The translations under genes and the position numbers were made by a program. From Fibrobacterales bacterium (lineage in GTDB: Bacteria > Fibrobacterota > Fibrobacteria > Fibrobacterales > Fibrobacteraceae), in contig BNUP01000027.1 of the NCBI GenBank assembly GCA_025997455.1, positions 1 through 21,097 of the forward strand: a DNA stretch of 21,097 bases, written 5' to 3'. The first letter of the stretch is position 1; the number at the start of each line of letters is the position of its first letter. Below are positions 1 to 6,754 of this stretch, piece by piece. The notes beneath the pieces were generated by a model. It ran no database searches and was not told the DNA's origin. It saw only the letters and a list, made by a program, of their open reading frames with translations.

Positions 1-1506
1 ATTTTCAAAATCTACATATTGAGCAAAGTATAGAGAGATCGCCCCCAAAACAAAGCCTATAATTGCGGCGTGCTTAAAAAATTGATAAATACGGGACTCG
101 TTCCAACTCTTCGGTAAAAAACTATTTTTCGGTGCGTGCGGAATACCGCCGAGAACGAGCACAAACACGGGCAACACGAGCAAAGACGAAAGCATACTGA
201 AAAGCACACCGAGCGATGCAATTATACCGAACTCATAGAAACCTCTAAAATGCGCCGCCAAAAGCGTTAAAAAAGCCGCAATGGTAGTTCCGCAAGCCAA
301 AACAAACGGTTTAAGCATCTCTTTTTGCGCGTGCTCCAAAACCACTTCAATAGTTGCATATTTGTGCAATAATTTTTGTGCCGTCCCCAAAATGTGAATC
401 GAATAATCTATGCCCACACCGAGAATTATTGTCGCTACAAAAACCGTAAACGGGTTGAGAGTTCCGTAAAAAAGAGCCGTGAGTGCAAGCATAGGAATGC
501 ACGCATAGAGCACAGTCGCTATCACCAAAATCGGTCCTTTCACACTGCGGAAAAACACAATCGTCAAAAGGATTATCAACACCAAACTTATGCCAAAAGA
601 AGTTATACTGTCGTTTTGCAAATCTTCAACTTCCTTTAATCCCTCGTAAGTTCCCTCAACCGTAAAGCGAATGTGGCTCGGATATGTTTTTGCGTTTAAG
701 TATTGCAACAGGGAATCCGACCGTGCGAGAATGTGCCCCACAAATTCATAGTCTGTGGAAGGCGAGGCGAGTTTTGCCTGCACCGTTCCGTTAAATAAAA
801 TTTTTCCCGTGCTGTCCGGTCTGGGGGAGCCTATAAATCGAGTTTTCAGGTGAGCGGGAACAAATGCTTTGGAATCCCATTCTGCAACTTTTTCTTCTTT
901 TGCGGTATCACTATCGCTCTTAAAAAATGCATCAAACGCACCCGATGCCTCATCGGGCAAACCTAACTCCTGCGGAATGCTCGCATCGAACCAAACCCGA
1001 TTTTTCTTCTCTTCTTTTTGCACTAAATCAACCACAAAGGGCAAATTTTTCCGCCCGATTTCCAACTGAACTTCTTCCAAATTATCACGAATGCGTTCCA
1101 AATGTTCTATGGGCAAATATAAAAGTGCGTTGTCTTTGAAAAATTTATTGTCGTTATCAGTTTGCACCGAAACAAAATCACCTTTCCAATTTTTAATCAT
1201 ATAATTTTTTATTGTATCTTGCAAATCTGCCACAAGTTGAGGGTCTTCGCCCTGAATTGCAATCATAAATCTGTCTGTACTCCCAAATCTCTCAAACGAC
1301 TCATTTAACGCAATAACGCTCGGAGTATCGCCGGGGAGTAATTTTGCCAAATCTACATCTAATTTCAGTCCGGGATAAACCAAAATCGGAAAAGCACACA
1401 GCAGTGCAAGTGCCAAATATGCAAGCAACGCTTTATATTTATTCCTGCAAACTAACGGAACATACCAATTGGAAAATCTTTCTTGAAGTGAGGGTTTTAA
1501 CGGCAT
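1..1506 (-). CDS. RND/MMPL-family exporter, C-terminal part outside the window
   Basis: The frame is open from an ATG at 1506 to the window edge, giving 502 codons without a stop; the gene is cut at its 3' end. The protein starts MPLKPSLQERFSN and has a first membrane segment at about residues 24-45. A soluble periplasmic domain follows (SFERFGSTDRFMIAI near its start), and then a block of membrane helices from about residue 300 that includes GVGIDYSIHI, the RND-type GxxxDY helix. This order (TM1, periplasmic loop, TM2 onward) fits one half of an MMPL/RND transporter, which moves lipids or other hydrophobic cargo across the inner membrane using proton motive force. The cargo cannot be told. 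There is no clear Shine-Dalgarno before the ATG; the 45 bases upstream are a dispersed repeat that also precedes proA. Confidence 0.85.
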   Translation of the reverse strand, partial: MPLKPSLQERFSNWYVPLVCRNKYKALLAYLALALLCAFPILVYPGLKLDVDLAKLLPGDTPSVIALNESFERFGSTDRFMIAIQGEDPQLVADLQDTIKNYMIKNWKGDFVSVQTDNDNKFFKDNALLYLPIEHLERIRDNLEEVQLEIGRKNLPFVVDLVQKEEKKNRVWFDASIPQELGLPDEASGAFDAFFKSDSDTAKEEKVAEWDSKAFVPAHLKTRFIGSPRPDSTGKILFNGTVQAKLASPSTDYEFVGHILARSDSLLQYLNAKTYPSHIRFTVEGTYEGLKEVEDLQNDSITSFGISLVLIILLTIVFFRSVKGPILVIATVLYACIPMLALTALFYGTLNPFTVFVATIILGVGIDYSIHILGTAQKLLHKYATIEVVLEHAQKEMLKPFVLACGTTIAAFLTLLAAHFRGFYEFGIIASLGVLFSMLSSLLVLPVFVLVLGGIPHAPKNSFLPKSWNESRIYQFFKHAAIIGFVLGAISLYFAQYVDFEN

Positions 1507-1509
1507 AAT

Positions 1510-1550
1510 GGGGAAAGGTAGAAAAAAAGTGTAAAGTTGAAAGTGGGGAG
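1510..1550 (-). repeat. Dispersed TTTCAACTTTACAC repeat, copy 1
   Basis: Read on the minus strand this is CTCCCCACTTTCAACTTTAC, then ACTTTTTTTCTACC, then TTTCCCC, ending 3 nt before the exporter ATG at 1506. An almost identical block, in the same orientation relative to its gene, ends 2 nt before the proA ATG (9071-9113). A split version precedes the RNB exoribonuclease (8361-8470), and decayed versions lie at 1872-1940. The block ends with a TTTCTAnnTTT motif like the one in the secDF promoter. Confidence 0.7.
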
Positions 1551-1680
1551 ATGGGAGAAGGGAGAAGGTGGATGTAGGGGCGTGGTTTTAATAAATATAT
1601 CTGCCCTATTAAAAAGAAACCTGAGATAATCTGTATATACAATGGCAGAAAACCCGCTCTTTTAGAATTGCAGGGAATCG

Positions 1681-1706
1681 TCATTCTGCACATCTGTCGC
1701 AGAATC
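1681..1706. repeat. Short palindromic repeat, TCATTCTGC/GCAGAAT family, copy 1
   Basis: ATTCTGC (1683-1689) and GCAGAAT (1699-1705) form a perfect 7-bp stem around a 9-nt loop. The complement of 2025-2049 has the same layout (GTCATCCTGCG, 9-nt loop, then GCAGTAT), so both appear to be members of one short palindromic family. Confidence 0.6.
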
Positions 1707-1726
1707 CAAAAGCATTATTTTTTTTT

Positions 1727-1824
1727 GGTGTGCTCGGCACACACCGCGTTCACAATTTTTACTCAGTACTCTAACTTACGAGTGCTAAAGCACTCTCTCT
1801 CCGAAAGCCAAACTATTAGCTTTC
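1727..1824. repeat. Cluster of three short hairpins
   Basis: Three inverted repeats follow one another: GTGTGC/GCACAC (1728-1742, 3-nt loop), GAGTGCT/AGCACTC (1780-1795, 2-nt loop) and GAAAGC/GCTTTC (1803-1824, 10-nt loop). None is followed by a U-run that would make it a clear terminator. They look like fragments of palindromic elements rather than regulatory RNA. Confidence 0.45.
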
Positions 1825-1871
1825 AGTATTGCAGGTTTATAGAGTTGAAAGAGTAAAGAGTAGAGAATAAT

Positions 1872-1940
1872 AACTTTACACTTTTAACTTTCAACTTTAC
1901 ACTCTATTCCCCACTCTCCACTTTCAACTCTTTTCTCCAC
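1872..1940 (+). repeat. Decayed copies of the TTTCAACTTTACAC repeat
   Basis: The stretch contains CTTTACACTTTTAACTTTCA followed by ACTTTACACTCTATTCCCCA and ACTCTCCACTTTCAACTC. These are two or three overlapping, shuffled versions of the pyrimidine repeat found in front of the exporter and proA, here in plus orientation. Confidence 0.6.
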
Positions 1941-1965
1941 AAACTCTCCATTACCTTGAAGGAAC

Positions 1966-2015
1966 CTCTAAAAACTCTCTTTGTAACACAATTCCATAGA
2001 TTTGAGTTTTTAGAG
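1966..2015. repeat. Perfect 12-bp inverted repeat with 26-nt loop
   Basis: CTCTAAAAACTC (1966-1977) is the exact reverse complement of GAGTTTTTAGAG (2004-2015). It lies in the gene-free region upstream of secDF with no adjacent gene end, so a terminator role is unlikely. A small mobile or repeat-element origin is more plausible. Confidence 0.65.
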
Positions 2016-2024
2016 ACGACGGCG

Positions 2025-2049
2025 ATACTGCGAGCATTCGCCGCAGGAT
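2025..2049. repeat. Short palindromic repeat, TCATTCTGC/GCAGAAT family, copy 2
   Basis: ATACTGCG (2025-2032) pairs with CGCAGGAT (2042-2049) with one mismatch around a 9-nt loop, and is followed by GACATT. This is the inverted-orientation relative of the element at 1681-1706. Confidence 0.55.
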
Positions 2050-2089
2050 GACATTATCACCATAAAAACGCAGTTCGCCCATGTCGCTT

Positions 2090-2131
2090 GGTAACCTCTA
2101 CCAACCTCTTAGGAGGTTAATAGAGATTACC
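2090..2131. repeat. Long imperfect hairpin abutting the secDF promoter
   Basis: GGTAACCTCTA (2090-2100) pairs with TAGAGATTACC (2121-2131) with one mismatch. Inside it AACCTC (2103-2108) pairs with GAGGTT (2113-2118) around TTAG. The right arm ends at the base before the -35 hexamer at 2132. It could be an operator-like site, a repeat element, or both. Confidence 0.6.
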
Positions 2132-2160
2132 TTGAAAATATTCCTTTTTTTTTCTATATT
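2132..2160 (+). promoter_or_regulatory. secDF promoter
   Basis: TTGAAA (2132-2137), 17 nt, then TATATT (2155-2160): 5 of 6 matches to each sigma-70 consensus hexamer at ideal spacing. The -10 lies inside TTTCTATATTT, which also fits the TAnnTTT form of Bacteroidota-like promoters. Transcription would start about 25 nt before the secDF ATG at 2191. A weak purine stretch (GGGATAAGAG) precedes the ATG. Confidence 0.65.
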
Positions 2161-2190
2161 TTAAGACACATTTAATTTTTGGGATAAGAG

Positions 2191-4878
2191 ATGAAAAAAA
2201 GTTTTGGCTTGCGCGAATGGATTATCGTGGCTGTGGTGTTGCTGTCGGGGTATAGTTTATACCCGTCAATACAATATCATTCCAAACAAGGTGCGGAAAA
2301 AGTGAAGTTCGCGAAGGAAAACCCGAAGGTCGTGGATAAGTCGGTTAATTTCGGCTTAGACTTGGCGGGCGGAACAAGTATCATCTTGGAAATAGACAAA
2401 AGCGGGCTTAAACCCGATGAAGCCTCCGATATTCAGGAACGGTCGCTTGAAATTATACGGAACAGAGTAGATCAATACGGACTCTCCGAACCGCAAATTT
2501 TCCCCTCCGGCGATAACCGAATCGTTGCCGACCTTGCAGGTGTAGATGTTGATGATGCACGCTCTTTAGTCGGCGGAACTGCAATGTTGGAGTTTAAGAT
2601 TCTTGCGGAGCAAGAGAAGGCGTCTCAAGCATTAACCCTAATAGATAACTATTTAAGGGGAAGGAATTTGAATGTTGCTGATTCAAGCAGAAATTTAAAC
2701 ACAGACTTAGATTCTGCGGCTAAAACCGATACTGCCGCCGCGACTGCCGCCGCCGATACCTCCGCTAAATCCGTTGAAAAAGAAAGCGATGAATTAACAG
2801 ACGAGGCTCTGTTACTCGGAGGTAAAACCGAGAACAGCACAACGGAAATTTCCGACACAAATTCTGCAAAACAAACAACAAACGATGCCGCATACATAAA
2901 CCCCGAAAGACCATTTACGGGTTATTTGGTGAGTTACGGAAACGACCTTGCAGTGGAAGAAGGTTTTGTTTCGCGGGTGCAGGCTATTTTAGATATACCG
3001 GGGGTGCAAGCCCTAATTCCGCGCGATGTGAATTTTGCTTGGGGTCGCGGCTTTGAGACACAACAAAACGGAAATAAATTAAAGAAGTTATTCATACTCA
3101 AACGGCGTGCCGAAATGGACGGAAAGGAAATTGCAACTGCAAGCCCCTACCGCATATCAGATGGTTTAAGTTCGGGTCAAGTTGCCGTATCCCTGCGGTT
3201 TAAGGGAATGGGTCCCAAAAAATTTGCGAGCATAACTGGGAATAATGTCGGTAAGCAAATGGCTATTGTGCTCGACGGTCAGGTGATCAGTGCACCGTCT
3301 ATCAAGGATAGAATCCCCAACGGAGAGGCACAAATTACGGGTTTAGACGATATGGCGGAGGCTACCCAATTGGCTGTAGTTTTGCGTGCGGGAGCATTGC
3401 CCGCACCTATGAAAATTGTTGAATTACGAAATGTCGGTGCATCGCTTGGAGTTGAAAACATTAAAGCGGGTTTTGGCTCGGCGTTAATAGGCTTTGCGAT
3501 TTGCCTTGTGTTTATGATATTCTATTACCGTTTTGCGGGCTTGGTTGCAAATGTGGGCATATTTGTAAATATGCTTATGATTGGAGCGGCACTTTCGCTT
3601 TTCCACGCGACTTTAACTCTGCCGGGCATTGCGGGTATGGTGCTCACGGCGGCTATGGCTCTCGACTCAAATATCATTATTTACGAACGAATAAGAGAAG
3701 AATTGAGGGCGGGGCAAATGGCTCGAATGGCGGTGGCTAAGGGCTACGAAAAGGCATTCAGTGCAATTTTAGATTCTAATGTAACTACATTCTTAGTCGC
3801 ATTTATCCTATACAAAATAGGCACCGGACCAGTTAAAGGTTTTGGTTTAACTCTTATGGTCGGTATTGCGGCATCGTTATTCTCCGCACTCACCGTAACA
3901 AGGGCAATTTTCGATATTAAACTTTCCAAACACGATTCCAACAGTTTAAATGTCGGTAAAGGAATTAAGTGGTTGCAGGAGGCAAAATTTCAAATCGTCT
4001 CAAAACGCGGATTGTGGGCGAAACTCTCTATCGGTTGTTGCGTGGCGGTTATTGCCGTGTGTGCCATAAAGGGTTTTGAATACAGTATAGATTTCACGGG
4101 CGGTTTGGTTTATACGGTGCAATATAAAGATGGTGATGACCACTCTGCCGACTTAAAAGATGCTTTTGGCAAGGGTGATTTGGGAGATGTATCCATTCGC
4201 AAGTTGGGCGGAACTTCGCTGAATCAATATATGTTGAGCATTCAAACCGATGAGTCAAATGAGGATGCGGTTAAAGAGACCACAGAAAAATTAGTCGGAG
4301 TTTTGGCAAATGTCAGTTCGCCTGAAATTGTAGCGGAAGATGTTGTTGGTCCTACCATCGGAAAGGAACTTCGCTTTAATGCAATTTTGGCGATAATTTT
4401 GGCGTGGATAGGTATCGGTATTTATATTTGGGCGCGGTTCGGTAAAATGGGCTTGGGTTTTGGTGCAGGTTCTATTGTAACGCTGATTCACGATTCCATT
4501 TTGTGTTTGGGAGTTATAAGCATTTTCAAATTGCCCGTAGATGGTGCAATGATAGCGGCGTTCCTCACTATGATCGGTTATTCAATTAACGACACTATAG
4601 TTATTTATGACCGAATTCGCGAGAATAAAATGCTCGCAAAGGAAACGCTTGAAGACAGGATAAATATATCCATAAATCAGAGTTTCTCCAGAACAATTAT
4701 CACTTCACTTGCAACTCTTTTTGTGTGCGTTGTGCTTGCGCTTATGGGCGGTTCGTCAATTCGCGACTTTGGAATTGTAATGGCGGCAGGTGTTGTGATT
4801 GGAACTTATTCCTCTATATGCATTAGCGCGCCGTTCTTGGTGTGGTGGAGCAAAAAGTTTAAGAGAGGAATGGGGTAG
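2191..4878 (+). CDS. secDF: Fused protein-export membrane protein SecDF
   Basis: This 895-residue protein joins SecD and SecF, the inner-membrane accessory of the SecYEG translocon that uses proton motive force to pull exported proteins through. The SecD half has TM1 at about 10-28, the DLAGGTSI motif at about 57-64, and the ALDSNIIIYERIREELR helix near 488. The SecF half starts near 575, with SIDFTGG at about 632 and SINDTIVIYDRIREN near 797, and ends in the usual membrane bundle. The first periplasmic domain carries a low-complexity insert (about 155-235) rich in Ala, Thr, Ser, Asp and Glu. It has its own promoter at 2132-2160 and is probably the first gene of the run with the methyltransferase and argC. 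YajC is not adjacent. Confidence 0.97.
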   Translation: MKKSFGLREWIIVAVVLLSGYSLYPSIQYHSKQGAEKVKFAKENPKVVDKSVNFGLDLAGGTSIILEIDKSGLKPDEASDIQERSLEIIRNRVDQYGLSEPQIFPSGDNRIVADLAGVDVDDARSLVGGTAMLEFKILAEQEKASQALTLIDNYLRGRNLNVADSSRNLNTDLDSAAKTDTAAATAAADTSAKSVEKESDELTDEALLLGGKTENSTTEISDTNSAKQTTNDAAYINPERPFTGYLVSYGNDLAVEEGFVSRVQAILDIPGVQALIPRDVNFAWGRGFETQQNGNKLKKLFILKRRAEMDGKEIATASPYRISDGLSSGQVAVSLRFKGMGPKKFASITGNNVGKQMAIVLDGQVISAPSIKDRIPNGEAQITGLDDMAEATQLAVVLRAGALPAPMKIVELRNVGASLGVENIKAGFGSALIGFAICLVFMIFYYRFAGLVANVGIFVNMLMIGAALSLFHATLTLPGIAGMVLTAAMALDSNIIIYERIREELRAGQMARMAVAKGYEKAFSAILDSNVTTFLVAFILYKIGTGPVKGFGLTLMVGIAASLFSALTVTRAIFDIKLSKHDSNSLNVGKGIKWLQEAKFQIVSKRGLWAKLSIGCCVAVIAVCAIKGFEYSIDFTGGLVYTVQYKDGDDHSADLKDAFGKGDLGDVSIRKLGGTSLNQYMLSIQTDESNEDAVKETTEKLVGVLANVSSPEIVAEDVVGPTIGKELRFNAILAIILAWIGIGIYIWARFGKMGLGFGAGSIVTLIHDSILCLGVISIFKLPVDGAMIAAFLTMIGYSINDTIVIYDRIRENKMLAKETLEDRINISINQSFSRTIITSLATLFVCVVLALMGGSSIRDFGIVMAAGVVIGTYSSICISAPFLVWWSKKFKRGMG

Positions 4879-4879
4879 G

Positions 4880-5842
4880 ATGGAGTGTGTTGATACTTTA
4901 TTCGGCAAGGAATTTAGGTATGTCAATGGCAACCTGATGAAGCAAAATAGCGATAACTTGCTAGACCAATATTTTACAAAAAAAGAATTGGCGAGTTATC
5001 TCTACGACAAAGCGAATGAAGTTATTTCAGAGTATGAAAATGACATTAGCAAGTATCAGTGGTTAGAACCAAGTGTTGGAGAGGGATGTTTTTTTGACTT
5101 GTTGCCGAAAGAGCAAAAAATAGGAGTTGATATTAGCCCTCTGCGAGATGATATAATTAAGAGCGATTATTTGCAATATAAACTTCCAGATAAAAAACTT
5201 ATTGTTATAGGAAATCCTCCGTTTGGGCATCGCGGAGTTATGGCGTTGAATTTTTTAAATCATTCTCAAAGTGCGGAATATGTGTGTTTTATTTTGCCTA
5301 TGTTTTTTGAAAGTAAGGGTAAGGGATCTATTAAATATAGAGTTGACGGTCTCAATTTAATTTATTCCGAACGACTTCCAAAAAATTCTTTTTATATTCC
5401 AAATACAAATAAAACTGTTGATGTAAAATGCGTATTTCAAATTTGGAGCAAAAATCACAGGTTGGAGAATAAAGAATTTAGTTGGTATAATAATAAAGAC
5501 AAAGAGCCGTTTGCTAATGTGATAAAAGTTTATACAGTTTCGCTTGCAAAAAAAAGAGAATGCGGGAAAAAATGGATTTTTGAAAAAAATGCAGATTTTT
5601 ATATATCTTCAACTTTTCATACAAAAATATCCATTGTGAAAAATTTTGAAGAGGTAAAATACAAATCGGGAGTAGCAGTAGTTTTTACTACAAAAAATAA
5701 TGAAATAAAAAGAGCAATAAAAAAATTATTTGAGAAAGTTGATTGGACTAAATATGGAAGTTTAGCGACTAATTCTTGCTATCATATTGGAAAGTCAAAT
5801 ATATTTCAAGTGTTAAAGGACAATGCGAAGGAGTATTTTTAA
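4880..5842 (+). CDS. Orphan N6-adenine DNA methyltransferase
   Basis: This 320-residue protein has DQYFTKKELA (about 29-38, motif X region), LEPSVGEG (62-69, S-adenosylmethionine-binding motif I) and NPPFG (112-116, catalytic motif IV). That order and the NPPF tetrad place it among gamma-type DNA adenine-N6 methyltransferases. The rest (about 120-320) probably holds target recognition; the recognised sequence cannot be predicted. The ATG at 4880 comes one base after the secDF stop; a frame-compatible start upstream (4799) would lie inside secDF. The stop abuts the argC ATG. No endonuclease gene is next to it, so it is likely solitary. It is visibly more A/T-rich, with AAA/AAT-heavy codons, than secDF and argC, which suggests acquisition by transfer. 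Confidence 0.85.
   Translation: MECVDTLFGKEFRYVNGNLMKQNSDNLLDQYFTKKELASYLYDKANEVISEYENDISKYQWLEPSVGEGCFFDLLPKEQKIGVDISPLRDDIIKSDYLQYKLPDKKLIVIGNPPFGHRGVMALNFLNHSQSAEYVCFILPMFFESKGKGSIKYRVDGLNLIYSERLPKNSFYIPNTNKTVDVKCVFQIWSKNHRLENKEFSWYNNKDKEPFANVIKVYTVSLAKKRECGKKWIFEKNADFYISSTFHTKISIVKNFEEVKYKSGVAVVFTTKNNEIKRAIKKLFEKVDWTKYGSLATNSCYHIGKSNIFQVLKDNAKEYF
5828..5833 (+). promoter_or_regulatory. Strong ribosome binding site for argC
   Basis: AAGGAG lies 9 nt before the argC ATG (5843), inside the last codons of the methyltransferase gene. It fixes the argC start and implies translational coupling across the junction. Confidence 0.7.
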
Positions 5843-6754
5843 ATGAAAAAAATATTTGTCGATGGGCAGGAAGGCACAACCGGTTTGCAAATTCGCGAGC
5901 GGTTAGCAGTTCTTAAAGGCATTGAACTTTTGGAAATTGAACCTGAATTGCGTAAAGATATTAAACGCAAAACCGAGTTGTTGAACTCTGCAGATGTCGC
6001 TATTTTGTGCTTGCCCGATGATGCGGCAAAAGAATCGGCATCTCTTGTCACAAATCCCAACACCGTAATAATAGACACGAGCACTGCACACCGCACAAAT
6101 GAAGATTGGGATTACGGACTGCCCGAACTCTCAAAGTGTCATTCACAAGCGATAAAAAATTCCAAACGGATAGCGAATCCGGGTTGCCACGCCACAGGTT
6201 TTTTGCTTGCGGTTTATCCTTTGCTCGCTAAGGGAATTTTGAAGAGAGACGATAACTTATCCTGTTATAGTTTAACGGGTTATAGCGGCGGCGGTAAAAA
6301 GATGATTTCCGATTATGAAAATCAATCTGCAACTTTGCCTCCCAAAATATACGCTCTCAACTTGCAACATAAACATTTACCTGAAATGCAAAAAATTGCA
6401 GGCTTAATAAATCCGCCTCTGTTTAACCCGGTTGTGGGGCATTTTTATAAAGGTATGATTGTCAGCGTTGCACTTTTCAATTTAGATTTCGACTTGGTCA
6501 GAGACACATTAAAAGAGCATTATAAAAATTCCGAATTTGTAAGCGTTGCAAACAGGGAGGAAAATCCAAAAGAGTTATTCCCCACAATGTGCAACGACAC
6601 AAATAACGCTAAGGTTTTCGTCTTCCAAAACGGCGAGGTTTCGAGTTCTTTGGGGCAGGGTTCTTTTGGTCAGATTTCTGTTGTTTTGGATAACCTTGGG
6701 AAGGGTGCGAGCGGTGCGGCGGTGCAGAATTTACTTCTTGCTTTGCCCCGCTGA
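5843..6754 (+). CDS. argC: N-acetyl-gamma-glutamyl-phosphate reductase, type 2
   Basis: This 303-residue protein catalyses the NADPH-dependent reduction of N-acetylglutamyl phosphate to the semialdehyde, step 3 of arginine synthesis. The dinucleotide-binding loop is GQEGTTGL (8-15), the catalytic cysteine is C115 in NPGCHATG, and YSGGGKKMI lies in the substrate region. The short length and this GQEGTTGL form match the type-2 ArgC group rather than the longer (about 340-residue) type 1. The start is fixed by AAGGAG at 5828-5833. No other arg genes are in the window. Its last 146 bp overlap, on the opposite strand, the 3' end of the RNB exoribonuclease gene. Confidence 0.95.
   Translation: MKKIFVDGQEGTTGLQIRERLAVLKGIELLEIEPELRKDIKRKTELLNSADVAILCLPDDAAKESASLVTNPNTVIIDTSTAHRTNEDWDYGLPELSKCHSQAIKNSKRIANPGCHATGFLLAVYPLLAKGILKRDDNLSCYSLTGYSGGGKKMISDYENQSATLPPKIYALNLQHKHLPEMQKIAGLINPPLFNPVVGHFYKGMIVSVALFNLDFDLVRDTLKEHYKNSEFVSVANREENPKELFPTMCNDTNNAKVFVFQNGEVSSSLGQGSFGQISVVLDNLGKGASGAAVQNLLLALPR

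Larger units (their letters stand above)
1507..2131. other. Long intergenic region made of repeats, no gene seen
   Basis: About 680 bp separate the divergent exporter and secDF starts. The short open frames here (1439-1693 minus, 1668-1856 plus) have low-complexity, repeat-derived translations and no credible start site. What is present is a mosaic: one dispersed pyrimidine repeat next to the exporter, a degraded TAGGGGC...GCCCTA inverted repeat (about 1574-1609), a run of short hairpins (1683-1824), decayed pyrimidine repeats (1872-1940), two larger inverted repeats (1966-2015 and 2090-2131) and the secDF promoter. Confidence 0.75.

Noticed and set aside
376..1856. Short plus-strand open frames across and beside the exporter gene
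   Set aside because: They lie antisense to a 502-codon frame with clear membrane-protein features, or in repeat DNA, and have no start signals.
4880..5842. Full restriction-modification system
   Set aside because: No endonuclease-like gene on either side; the neighbours are secDF and argC.
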